Below, one piece after another: positions 54,178-64,000 of a stretch of DNA of 64,000 nt. Origin of the DNA: Aculops lycopersici (lineage: Eukaryota > Arthropoda > Arachnida > Trombidiformes > Eriophyidae); the NCBI GenBank assembly GCA_015350385.1, contig WNKI01000004.1, forward strand, positions 124,001 through 188,000. The letters run 5' to 3'. Both the position numbers and the translations under genes were made by a program. The first letter of the stretch is position 1. Each line of letters starts with the position of its first letter. The notes under the pieces are model-generated. The model was given only the letters and a program-made list of their open reading frames with translations. It was not told where the DNA came from and searched no databases.

Positions 54178-55146
54178 TTGGAATTGCTTGCTTGTCAACC
54201 AATCATTCCATTGAGTCGATTGGAATCCTAAGAAGAGAGACCCGACAGACCATCAGTGGGAAGGCAGGGGAGGGCGAACGAGGCGAAACGATTAGACTGG
54301 TGGCTGGCCGACAGGCAACAAGTGGTCGTCGCGCGTTCGCGCGTAACGAGGAAGTTCAAGTTGACGAGTGGATGGAGAAAAGCGTGGCCACCTGTTGTCG
54401 TCGCCGCCGAGTCGACAACAGGTAGCTTCAGCAGGATAGCCAATATCTCACCTTCGATTTGCGCCAGATTACCTGTCGGCACCACCGACACGCCAATATT
54501 GTGTAAATGTTTGCCTTTCCTTGCTCGCTCGCTTGCTCACTCACTCAATCAATCATTCATTCACTTATTCATTTTTATATTCTTTTTACCTGTTGTTACC
54601 TTCAATGTGATAAGACTCCCCCACTATACTACACACCAAACTTAACCGCAACCACCTAGACCATTAGCCATCTTTGAGCAACCCACCACACCAGTCAATC
54701 AGTGTACGTGTATATGTGTGTGTGTTGTCACCATGTTCGACATTGAGGGATGTGCATTTAGACGACCAGTACAAATACAACTAACAATCGGACACGTGGA
54801 CTTTCACCAGTTTTCAGAGACTACAAAAACACAAATCGCACTTTTACACCTAAAGTCAACAGTTGTGATTGCAATCACAACATGAGAATCAATAAACGAA
54901 TTTGTACATACTCCCTTCACTCTAACTTACTTACAATTCTTAGAAATATCTTTTTTCTCCCCGACAGGGAAGAAGAAAAAGTAATCAATTGCAAGTTAAA
55001 GGTCACCCAAGGTGCTTTGAGACTTTAATTTCAGTTGCTAGTCTTGGATTTTTCCATCGCGCCTATGCGCCACCTGTTGAGTGGCTCTAGAGAATGTCTT
55101 GCACTCATGTTGGAATATACGTTTCCAATATGAATCTTCTCCCCAT
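54178..55146. other. Convergent intergenic region and fasciclin 3' UTR
   Basis: It contains the fasciclin poly(A) signal (54891-54896), three E-box words between 54316 and 54425 and one at 55071. A short palindromic GCGCG stretch (54336-54346) is present. No gene is recognised. Confidence 0.5.
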
Positions 55147-57174
55147 TTAACCATGAGGCCTGATTGCAAAGACCAGTAGGGTTCCGGTCCATATTGCCAT
55201 TTGCAAGATATTCACATAGGTCACACGGATGCCGAGCATCTTTATGGCCAATCCACCTTGGCTGGCTAGCTGCTTCGCCTGCTTCAACCACAATAATCGC
55301 AGGTGGTTGTGGCGAACGTTGTTGGGTTCCAGCTCCATTGTGGCCAAAAGGGACCAAATTAAAAGCTCCAATTTCCTGGCGCCAGCGTGAAAACTCGAAA
55401 CAATTGCAACCAAACCATTGGCTATGAACCAACAAAACCCCACAACCACCAAGGGAGCTATCTGAAAGCTCGCTAACCTTTTGCTTAGCCAAACTGCAAG
55501 GAAAACGAGAGTGTAATTTGCAGCCTGGCCGCTAATCAGGACCAAAACTAGAGTTGGATTGTAGTGATTCAGTTGTTCGGCTAACAAGCGATAGCTGATG
55601 TACAATTTTTCCATCATATCAGCTTGAGTTCTCTTGTCCAGCCGACCACTTGTCAACATTGAATCTACAAACGATTGATCATTTAGCTTAGTTCGAAGCT
55701 TTGCGCACCGAGACTTATGGAAGGCAATATCTAGCCGACTTGTTTCGGCTCGAAAATGTTGCCTTAGTTTAGTGACACAAATATTATGATTGATTTGCTG
55801 CTCACTTGATTGCGTCACCTCCACTACTTCCTCGAATTTGATTTTTCTCGACTCGATAACAATTGCAAAGAATCTCTTCAATTCCAAGGTCATGCACTCG
55901 AGGTCAGCGTAAATGCCGACGAAGTAAGCCAGTGCATGTACTACACTTTTGAGAGTCAAGAAATGAAAGAAGAAATTCTCCGCTATACTTAGGGGATGCC
56001 AGTATGTGTTGATTTTATCCAGGTAAATTGGAGTCTTTGTTGGGTCATCATGATACCATACAGTGCAATTGCTGGACTCAATAGACTTGGCCCATTCTTG
56101 CAACTTCCTATCTCGTTCGTCAATGCTGTTTTGCATGTAAACTCCCTGAACCATATACCATAAAACTGAGACTGAGGCAGCAAACATGATGTGGATTGAA
56201 ATCAACAAGCTGGCCAATTGGTTTTGCCACCAAAGCGACCTGCTGCTTGGCATACAATCAGCTAATAGTTTTTCTGTGTAGCCAAAATTTTCTCTTGATG
56301 GTTCTTCCGTGTCAATCATATTGTCTATATTGTATCTAAAGTGTGGAATTCCTCTGATTAACGGACCTGGACTGCTAATTCTAATTTGCCTCTCGGAATG
56401 CTTATAGTTGGCCAGTGAAATTTGAAACTCAATTGCTTTCTTCCGTATTCTTTCCTCCATCAAAGCTCGAGCTAAGTTTGGCGTTACAATAACAGGAAAC
56501 ATCTCACTCCTATGGGGACAGGAAAGGCTCGTCAGGGGGTAAGCTGTGCAAAACAACAAAATGCCTAAGGTGGACACGCCAAAAACGATGAGACCCATGT
56601 CGCCGGAGTCCCTAGCTGACGGATAAATGGAACTAAAGGTCGGATAGCATAGCGATACGATGGGAATCTCTGAAAATTGCTCAGCGAGTTCATGGAACAT
56701 ACTTTGCACGTCTGTTTCTTCCGGTTTCATTGTGATGGATTTTGATTCACTTGAACTATTGTAGAAACTTGCACAGTCTGTTGCTACACATTTGAACTTG
56801 AACTGGCGATTTCCCTCTGAGGTTAGAGGTTCCAATGGCTCTAGGTCGCGCGCTGGATTATTGTGGTCGAATGCCATGAGCATCAATATGAACATTATAG
56901 CATTTTTCGCACTATAAATAAATGTCGATATCATCTGGGCAAGTAAAATATTGATTCGATTTTTTCTGATACTATCAAACTCTGCAATCTCTGCAATGGG
57001 AACCCTGGCATTCGATAGGGCAGCAGCTAGTTCTTCGGACTCGGACTTGCCTTGAACCTGTCCATAGTATGGAGTTCTCAGAATACCTATTAATTCGTAC
57101 ATAACGAATCTACAGTAAGCTAGTTTAAGCTTGAGAAATTTACCGTTTCGACTCATTTCTTTGCGCCTTTTCAT
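55147..57174 (-). CDS. Multi-pass membrane protein, possibly a gustatory-receptor-like chemoreceptor
   Basis: The 675-residue protein has six or seven hydrophobic helices. Segments include LLAQMISTFIYSAKNAIMFILMLMAF near residue 90, GLIVFGVSTLGILLFC near 195, LISIHIMFAASVSVLW near 320, FFFHFLTLKSVVHALAYFVG near 400, then two adjacent helices near 555-600 and a last one in the C-terminal 30 residues. The final stretch (GIRVTYVNILQMAIWTGTLL) loosely recalls the last helix of arthropod gustatory receptors. There is no signal peptide; an extracellular loop with several cysteines and an NSSS glycosylation site lies between the first two helices. It is longer than typical gustatory receptors (about 350-500 residues). 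It is a single copy here, intronless and flanked by inverted repeats. Other seven-helix families are possible. Confidence 0.5.
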   Translation of the reverse strand: MKRRKEMSRNGKFLKLKLAYCRFVMYELIGILRTPYYGQVQGKSESEELAAALSNARVPIAEIAEFDSIRKNRINILLAQMISTFIYSAKNAIMFILMLMAFDHNNPARDLEPLEPLTSEGNRQFKFKCVATDCASFYNSSSESKSITMKPEETDVQSMFHELAEQFSEIPIVSLCYPTFSSIYPSARDSGDMGLIVFGVSTLGILLFCTAYPLTSLSCPHRSEMFPVIVTPNLARALMEERIRKKAIEFQISLANYKHSERQIRISSPGPLIRGIPHFRYNIDNMIDTEEPSRENFGYTEKLLADCMPSSRSLWWQNQLASLLISIHIMFAASVSVLWYMVQGVYMQNSIDERDRKLQEWAKSIESSNCTVWYHDDPTKTPIYLDKINTYWHPLSIAENFFFHFLTLKSVVHALAYFVGIYADLECMTLELKRFFAIVIESRKIKFEEVVEVTQSSEQQINHNICVTKLRQHFRAETSRLDIAFHKSRCAKLRTKLNDQSFVDSMLTSGRLDKRTQADMMEKLYISYRLLAEQLNHYNPTLVLVLISGQAANYTLVFLAVWLSKRLASFQIAPLVVVGFCWFIANGLVAIVSSFHAGARKLELLIWSLLATMELEPNNVRHNHLRLLWLKQAKQLASQGGLAIKMLGIRVTYVNILQMAIWTGTLLVFAIRPHG

Positions 57175-57756
57175 CTTGAAAGATAAGATGATGAGTTTTT
57201 CGGACGAATGGACAGATGAAAGCTGAAACTGACATGAAGAAAAATTTGCATTCGGTTGGATGTTGTCATGTGTTTATTTCTATCAGTATGACGTCTGAAA
57301 TAGGCACTACACTGTTCTCATGTGTTGACAAAGTATAGAGAAAGGCGTCAAGTGGTTCTCAAATTAGTATAGACACGTAAGATCAAGTTTTTTAGTTGAG
57401 CCGCTGAAGGAGTGTCAACTTAACTCGTCACCTTGGTAACCATTAGAAATAAGTGTGTTACTTGGAACAAATTGGTATCATTATAACCAACAGCTTCAGA
57501 TACTAATAGATTCTCGGTAACATCTTATCTCATGGGTCATTATAAGAGACAAATCGTTAGCAAACACTCGTCATGCTTTAGCGCAAAGTTGATATATCTT
57601 GAACATTTAGTTCACGGAGTTCTAAAATCATTTGAGCATCCGTGGTGCCTCAGGTATCACGAGCCCAGTGGACGAATATTGGTCACGTGTGTATTTACAT
57701 CATAAATATACGGCTATTAAGAAATTTAAAAGATTCACTTGGCTATCATCCACATC
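57175..57756. other. Intergenic region between the receptor-like gene and repeat copy B
   Basis: The ~580 AT-rich bases presumably hold the promoter of the receptor-like gene. I see nothing else. Confidence 0.5.
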
Positions 57757-58546
57757 GCAATGTCACGACTAGTTCCCGAGTTATACCTAAAAAAGTGATT
57801 TCGGGATTTTGAGGGTTCCGGGCGATACAGCATTTTTCCAACTCAATTACACCCGTTTTCTGATCTTTCGTCCCGACCATAGCACGACCCGCAAGAGGCG
57901 CTTTCTACAGTGCATCTGATACACGCCGAGACCTCCGACTACCTTGCACCTCGGATCTAAGTTGAGCCTGTCCAGAACTGACGACAACCGTCCATAAAGC
58001 TGCAATCGATCCGCCAAGTCCCTCTGAACATAACGAAAAAAACCGTTTCTAAATGACATTTGTATTGCAAAAGTTATGAGAGATACAGTGAAAACAAACA
58101 CTGCAAACGTCTCAGAAGCTGGATTCTGAGCTTCCGGTTGCATCGACGTCTCGCTATCGGCCATAGTTTCCAAGATACAAGTGTTTCCTGAAACGTTTTT
58201 TCGCCAACATTAGCGTCGATAGCAAGCCCATACATCGAGCAAAGAAAATCGCCCTTAACAATATACATAGTGTGTTCCTGAGCCTCAAGGCCGGAAACTG
58301 AGCTTCAAGCTGGTTGTAAAATGGAAGGTTCTATCGAGGTTATGGAGGGCGCAAGACTTCCAGTTCAGACAGGCGCACCAGGGTGCCTTCATAGATTTCA
58401 GAATAGCGAATGGGTTGGATGTTATGCTCGCCTAGGCGATATTGGGGCTCTATTGAGTTTTCGGATTCGCTTTTCAAACCTGTTTAGATTTTGCAACTAA
58501 ATCTCGGCTAGAAGTGTGTGGATTCATAGAACATTATCTGAGATGT
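57757..58546 (-). repeat. Inverted repeat copy B (~790 bp)
   Basis: It is the reverse-complement partner of 51480-52272, about 5.5 kb away, with a nearly identical core and diverged ends. Its right end lies within about 30 bases of the left arm around the MPP10 fragment. Confidence 0.85.
57847..58164 (-). CDS. 105-residue ORF in repeat copy B, unknown
   Basis: This is the partner of the 51858-52175 frame, intact on the opposite strand. The first ~90 residues differ at one position only (Glu for Lys at residue 5). The C-terminal ~15 carry several changes. The predicted single hydrophobic helix is unchanged. Function unknown. Confidence 0.45.
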   Translation of the reverse strand: MADSETSMQPEAQNPASETFAVFVFTVSLITFAIQMSFRNGFFRYVQRDLADRLQLYGRLSSVLDRLNLDPRCKVVGGLGVYQMHCRKRLLRVVLWSGRKIRKRV

Positions 58547-58571
58547 TTAGAATTTTGGTGAATTTCAATCT

Positions 58572-58810
58572 GACAAGGAGACATCGCATTACTAAATTTA
58601 TCTGGGATCTGGAAAAATCATTCATCAATCGATTCAGCTGAGCTGAGTTATTAGTCATTACTTCTTGCCTTTTTTGCACCAGTTGCGAGATAAATTAAAT
58701 CGCGCGTTTCCGGGGTTTTAAGGTTCATCAAACATCTAAAAGAAGCATTAGAGACCTGCAGTTTGGTTTTCGTTTCGACGCGTAGCTGCGATTTCCTGTG
58801 CTTTTCACCG
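58572..58810 (-). repeat. Left arm of inverted repeat flanking the MPP10 fragment
   Basis: Read on the minus strand, this arm matches 59482-59740 read on the plus strand (shared stretches such as CGAAACGAAAACCAAACTG and CTCAGCTCAGCTGAATCGAT). The right arm has ~30 extra bases and scattered substitutions. Confidence 0.85.
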
Positions 58811-59257
58811 TAAAGTCAGCGAATAGGTTAATACATCGAGCTTCTTCAAAAGAGCATTCAACTTTATCTCAACCTTCCTTTCTGGTCCATCTTTGGCTTG
58901 GCTTGTGGTTGATTTTGATACTAGCTGGTTCTCGTAGAGTTGCGCTAATCCTATCTTACTCTTCTCCGAGCTAACCTCAACTTGCCACGCCGAGGCCACA
59001 TTGGATGGCTTTACTTTCCTAACCGGATCGTCGAATTTGTTATCCTTGATTCGTTGCTTTATGAGATCTTCGAGCGCCTCAGTGGATTCTGGGGTTATCT
59101 TTGGAGCCTTGACACGTTGTTCAAAGTTTACATCCTCAAATAGAAGACTGTTTATTGGTCTGGAATTGGCGCTGACTTCACCTTTGAGTTGCCATGGTTT
59201 ATCGCCTATAATTTGCTCCTCAATTTGAGCAATCTTCCTTCGCTCGCGGTCGTCCAT
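58805..59257 (-). pseudogene. Mpp10: MPP10 (U3 snoRNP) internal fragment
   Basis: A 150-codon frame matches an inner-to-C-terminal part of MPP10, a nucleolar SSU-processome protein. IIGDKPWQLKGEVSANSRP is the family signature. It is followed by ITPESTEALEDLIKQRIKDN, FDDPVRKVKPS and KSKIGLAQLYENQL, then LNALLKKLDVL. Full MPP10 proteins are several hundred residues (about 680 in humans). Here the N-terminal majority and the Lys-rich C-terminus are missing. The match breaks off within the conserved LxKLDxL segment, exactly where the inverted repeat arm begins. A truncated copy is therefore more likely than a functional gene, although the frame is undamaged and starts with ATG. Confidence 0.8.
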
Positions 59258-59481
59258 GTTTATAGTTTGTTTCTTGTGTAAATATATGATATATTTAATT
59301 CGAGGGTTTGCTTGTAGTTTGCAATATTAATAATGGTTTGCAAATTATAAATAAACCAAGTGCGACGCGAACTTGTACACGACTTCCATTCAAAAGCCTC
59401 ATGCTTGTTTGCATTTCCACACACACACACACATTTCTGACTCACAACAAAACACATCGCCTGGGTTATTGCGGAATCCGG

Positions 59482-59740
59482 TGAAAAGCACATGAAATTG
59501 CATCTACACGTCGAAACGAAAACCAAACTGTAGGTCTCTAATGCTTCTTTTAGATGTTTGATGAACCCTAAAACCCCAGGAACACGCAATTGAGTGAGGG
59601 GCGCGATTGGAATTTTGATCTAATTTATCTCGCAACTGGTGCAAAAAAGGCAAGAAGTAATATGACTAATAACTCAGCTCAGCTGAATCGATTGATGTAT
59701 GATTTTTCCAGATCCCAGATAAATATAGTCATGTGTCCCC
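59482..59740 (+). repeat. Right arm of inverted repeat flanking the MPP10 fragment
   Basis: It is the partner of 58572-58810, separated from it by about 670 bases containing the MPP10 fragment and an (AC)n run near 59419-59434. Confidence 0.85.
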
Positions 59741-60062
59741 TTGTAAGCCCGTAATTCTAAGGTTCAATTAAAAATATGAATCGCAAATGAATCATTATCC
59801 GAAAAGATACACTATCGAAAGATGTAATGCTTCTCATGAGCCCAATAATTGATGGCTAGGGTCCATTTTGGACGAAAAATATGCAAAAAGTGATGCTACT
59901 ACTGACGTCTGAAAGGGTGATATATCTATCCTGGAACTCTTTGACTCATATTTATGATCTGAAACGTTTATCTTTGTGCGTGTACAATAAATTAGAGTAT
60001 ATTCTGTTACTGTTTTGTCATGGCGGTAAAAGTTTGCTTTACTTCGCGTCAATACTCTCGCA
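59741..60062. other. Intergenic region, no gene recognised
   Basis: The ~320 AT-rich bases should include the 3' UTR of the minus-strand gene to the right. Confidence 0.5.
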
Positions 60063-63000
60063 TTATCCTGTGAATATTCTCCTCAGAAAACTATTTCCGC
60101 TCTGCTGCTGACGATCAGAGGCTCCACTCGATTGTGGTGTCGTCTTCCAGCATTTACAAGATCCATTGACCAGGAACCAGTCGTAATAGACGCGGACTAT
60201 GTAGCAACCGAACTTATCTCGACCGTCGCACTCCTGACTTCCATCGCTGGTGCTGGTGGTGGTGGCCATTGGAGGTGTTGATTGGCTAGCATCAATTGCT
60301 TGGCCTTGAGCTGCATGTATCTGCTCCATGCTTGGCGCGATGGGCCTTTGTTGTTGCTGTTGGGCCTTCGCAACAGCGGCAGCCACCTGTTGGTCAGTCA
60401 CCTGGATTTGCTGCACCGAGGGCTTGTAATTTGAGAACTGAGCTTGCTGCGCGTTTACTGTTTGTTGATGAGGGCCAACCTGTTGCTGCTGTCTGTTGTT
60501 ACTATTGTTGGTGTTGCCGTTTGCCATGACAACATCTCTTCGCTTTCGGCGATGAGCTTGCTGTGAGGTTTGCATCTGGAGACTTGCAATTAGGTCGTTT
60601 ATGTTCATAGTTGGATTTTGTTGCAACATTGCGGCTGCCATCGACAGAACCTGATCGTTTGTGTAGCCATTGAATAGGGTTGAGCTACCGCTTCCGCTCA
60701 AGCCATTCACTAGCTGACCCTGTGCATTTACTATGGACGGCGATGAGCGCGACTCGGCGACTGCCATTTGCTGTTGTTGCTGTTGGATTTGTGATTGTTG
60801 GACTGGCGACATGGAACCATAGCGCTGGACCAACTGGTAGTTGTTGGCCAATTGGCGCATTTGATTCACGTTCGTCGGGTCCAAACCCATCTCGTTGGCT
60901 GCGTTAAACATGGCTTGCAAGTTATTGTGGTCGTAAGCATTCAACGAGTCGGTCATTTGCAAATCCTGAGCATTAGTTATGGAAGATTTCGGCTGTTGTT
61001 GCTGCTGCTGTTGTTGTTGTAACTGTAATTGCATGGCCTGAGCTTGTAGCTGTTGTGTTTGAGCTTGAGGCAAAATTTGGTGCTGTTGCATTGCCATTTG
61101 CTGGTAGTGGCGACTCGAAGCAGCCATTTGCTGGCCGCCTCCTTGCATCGATGGTGAGCCAGCACTTCCGGCCGACATTGCATCCTCAATGGAGTTCGTC
61201 ATACCAGAACCACCAATGATCGCGTCTGGATAGTAAATCTCGGCCACCAACAAACTGACCCAACGGGGCGACTCGTGGCAAACTCCCTCGGTGAACTCGC
61301 ACTTTTGGCGAGCACACGAAGTCCGTTGGATTGTTTGGGTAAAGTATCCCTCGGCTGGAATTTGCACCACGTACTTCCATTGGCCCTGGTAGTTGCGAGC
61401 AAAGGTTGGCGAAATATACTCCTCAACCGAGGGACAGGGAGTTGGTAGTTGCTTGCCACCACCCGTTAGATGCGGTAGTCCCGATGATGTTGCCAGAGGC
61501 GAGGCTGGCGTGTCCACAAATTGCTCGCCCGCCTCGAAGGGTTTCTTGCGGCGAGCAAAGGAGCTTCGTGCGTTTTGAAAGGCACTCGGCATAAAGTATT
61601 GGACCAAGCTGGTGACGGCATTGGTTGCCCAACCAGTGAGAGCTACATTAAACATTGCATTGGCTAGAGCGCCTGCCTGTTGCTCCTTGAGATCTTTGAC
61701 CACCGCCGACGAGGAGCCGCTACTCCCGCTGCTCGCCCCCTGATCGTTGCCCGAGTTTTGCTGAGGGGCGTGGTGAACGCCCGACGAGTCCTTGGGCGTT
61801 GGAGGGGATGAAGTGAGAAGGGATATCAGGGGATTGAGCATGCTGATTAAATTTTGACGCGCCGAGTGCGCCAATGAGTTTGGTTTTCCACTTAGATCCG
61901 CCGACTTGGCATTGTTTTGATCAGATTCGTGCGGAATCAAGGCCGAGCTTAGCAGCGACCAAATGGGCGCCCTATCCATGTTGTCCGAGGCGCCAGAGTA
62001 GGCGGAGCTCAGGGTCTTGGCAATCTGGAGCCATGTGGGCGCCGGCTCGCTTGGTTCAATCAAGGCAGCGGCGGCCTTGCAAATCCTGTTCAGTTATTAT
62101 TTTTTGTGGAAATTACAAGAGTAGGTTAGTATGTTTCTACGATACTAAACTAAATTTTACTAAAAGAATGTCGAAAAAATCGGCGCCAAACGGAAGCTGA
62201 TTTGCTGTCTATTCGTGTTCTGTTTCGAGGTCATCAAGTGAAGGGCGTGACTTGGTTTGAGAGAGAGAGAGAGAGAGAGAGAAAGAAAGAGATGCAGACA
62301 AGTGGTCAGTTTTGCAGCAAGTCTCTTTGGTTGCGGTTAGACAACAGCACTTCCAATGGTAGCTGCGTAACACAAAGGCGATATTGAGAAGACAATGCAC
62401 CGGCATTCATTAGCGTGCAGCGTCAATGGAACATCATGTCATGTCAGCGAATCAGTCAGCCGGAAGGAGGATTGTGTCTAGCCAAAGTCTGCTCGCTTCT
62501 TTTTTCCTTGCCGCATTCAATCAACCTCATTTACGGTTCGCTCGGCTAAAACCGCTGGCTTGACTTGCAGCTAAGCTTGAGTCAACTTGTAGATTTGCAA
62601 TGAGATTTGCGGGTCGAAGTTGTTGAAAAACTGCAAGATTTCAACATGAAGAAAGCTTTTTGCTCAACTGCTTATCTAAGTTAGTCTCTGTTTCGCTCGT
62701 AACAACAGGTGGCGGTGTTTTTTGCGCTCGCTTACTTGTCTTCTCTACCTAACAGTAGTCGTCTAAAGGTAGCGTAAATTTACAAGCAGCACAATGAGCT
62801 TTTGCTGTTGCCGCTGCAAATTGTTTACGCCGCGAGGACTAATGTCGAGACCAAATCAACTAACAACGACTCGCCTTTCGGCACGTTAGCTTCCAATCAC
62901 AGCGGAAACGACACCTGTTGCAGCGCAAATTGAATCGGACTCACACGGCATTTTTAGTGCTCGTTTTTGTCTTGCCGCGAGTATCAGTTGCACTCAATTT

Positions 63001-64000
63001 TAATTCAAGTTCAAGCAGATCCAATTCTAAGCTAACGGATTTAATTCTTCCGTTAGCCTCGGATACGTTGAACTCGACTGGGCGCCGCCGAGTAATGGAG
63101 TCTGCGATCGATCTTTTTTCGCAAACACCATCATACGATTTGTGTGGTTGCACAGTTGAACACACAACCATTACGAGGACAAGTCCGTCAATCAACGGCA
63201 CAAGACAGCACCAGCTCCAAGTGTCACCCGCGGAGAGCAACATGTTGTTGAACACTCGATCCACTCATTTACAAGCGAGAGTCGAGGAAGGAAGAAAGGC
63301 AATCGGGTGAATCAAATCAAATGAAAACAAATCGGATTGACTTGAGCTGCCAACTACTACTCGTGAGTTTAAACTCAAATGGTCTGTCCAACTGAACAAA
63401 CTGACGGGAGGCAATGACTCTTCGCGACGGAGAGGAAGTGACGAGCGAAGTAGCAACCGATTTGCCTTCGCATCCTTCGACGAGGCTTTTGTTTTTGCTC
63501 AGGTGAATGGAATACTTACGCTGTGGACCAAGAGCCGAGTCCGTCGCAGCCGCCGCTGCGTTTCCGCTCCGACTTTTGCTGTTGTTGTTGCTGCTGTTGA
63601 GTTTCTCTAGCTTGATGCGGTGAACCCATCGATTGCTGCTGTTGGTGTTGTTGGGGCTCGGAAGTCTTGTGCTGCTGCAGCGAGCTTCTAGACTGCGATT
63701 CTTGGGCCGCAGAGTTGGACTTTTGCGCCACGAACTCGGAGACGGTCTCGCCGATTGACTCCGAGACATCGACTGAGCTGCCACCTGAGGATCGCTTCTG
63801 AACGGAAGCGGCCGAGGGCGGCGCCGTTGCCGCCTCCGCCGACGAAGTCCGCTGTTGGTGGTGATTGTTATGGTGATGGTGGCCGTGACCGCTGGCCGCT
63901 TGCGCAGTCACCGCAATGGCCGCCGAGTCGATCGACTGAGGAGCTGCTCTTGCTGCAGCTGGTTGCCCAATTTGAACCTGCTGACTGTGGCCAGTCTGCG
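60063..64000 (-). CDS. Secreted cysteine-core (putative Spaetzle/neurotrophin-like) protein with Q-rich insertion; 5' part outside window
   Basis: Two exons: 63520 to beyond 64000, and 60063-62085. A 1434 bp GT-AG intron (donor GTAAGT, phase 2) joins them in frame. Exon 1 is His/Gln/Ser-rich and open to the window edge without an ATG, so the start lies outside. Exon 2 encodes 674 residues. A conserved block has CPSVEEYISPTFARNYQGQW, then C-x4-C-x6-C and WVSLLVAEIYYPD. A second ends the protein (DKFGCYIVRVYYDWFLVNG, then CKCWK). Together they contain eight cysteines and suggest a cystine-knot-like ligand core. The blocks are separated by ~290 Gln/Ser/Ala-rich residues holding HRRKRRD, a furin-type site (bases 60527-60556). 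The Spaetzle-like assignment is tentative; an extracellular role is inferred. Confidence 0.65.
62086..63519 (-). other. Intron of the secreted cysteine-core gene
   Basis: On the minus strand it begins GTAAGTATT at 63519 and ends AACAG at 62086, and the flanking codons join as GC|G. It contains a (GA)n tract near 62261-62291 and CAACAGGTG words at 62703 and 62912. Open frames inside (62918-63310, for example) show no domain. Confidence 0.75.

Noticed and set aside
1..64000. tRNA, snRNA, known microRNA and CRISPR-like features
   Set aside because: I found no B-box-like GGTTCGANTCC context, no conserved animal microRNA seeds with stems, no U-snRNA signatures and no spaced direct repeats. An eye search is not sensitive, so this is only a negative impression.

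Overview
The window looks like nuclear DNA of a small-genome arthropod. It carries an extramacrochaetae/Id-type HLH gene, a Sos-type Ras exchange factor, a six-FAS1-domain fasciclin gene, QSOX, MED18, UTP6, an ASH2-like SPRY protein, an LC3-class Atg8 and a secreted protein with a putative Spaetzle-like cysteine core. Most genes are uninterrupted ORFs. Only three introns are well supported (93, 1409 and 1434 bp), plus one orphan 5' exon ending in a splice donor. Strong intron loss together with lost domains in conserved regulators would fit a mite, and eriophyoid mites are known for massive intron loss, but that placement is inference.

Region 1 (1-23.5 kb) is gene-dense, with divergent and convergent pairs a few hundred bases apart: the 3' end of an unidentified gene, a small secreted protein, an ASH2-like gene (-), UTP6 (+), LC3 (+), a 1126-residue kelch protein (+), a UDP-sugar transporter (-), MED18 (-), Sos (+), a secreted/membrane Q-rich protein (+), emc (+), a mosaic pseudogene-like duplication, and QSOX (-).

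Region 2 (23.5-46.3 kb) is mostly non-coding. It holds an unidentified 511-codon ORF, an 840-residue protein with one C-terminal EPLIN-like LIM domain, and a 5' exon of an Ig-superfamily gene. It is rich in microsatellites, has an N gap, and has many copies of a 9-10 bp word, CAACAAGTG(G)/CAACAGGTG, that contains an E-box.

Region 3 (46.3-64 kb) holds the fasciclin gene (three exons), a lone multi-pass receptor-like gene (-), a pair of inverted ~790 bp repeats each carrying an intact 105-residue ORF, an MPP10 gene fragment between inverted repeat arms, and a two-exon secreted cysteine-core gene (-) running off the right edge.

UTP6 belongs to the SSU processome and the MPP10 fragment derives from another component of it. 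ASH2 and MED18 act in chromatin and transcription. The transporter, QSOX, the fasciclin and the secreted cysteine-core protein belong to the secretory pathway and extracellular matrix. There is no operon-like logic. The most unusual features are a Sos that lacks its PH domain and proline-rich tail, the dispersed CAACARGTG word, two duplications with homogenised cores and diverged edges, and the inverted-repeat-flanked MPP10 fragment.
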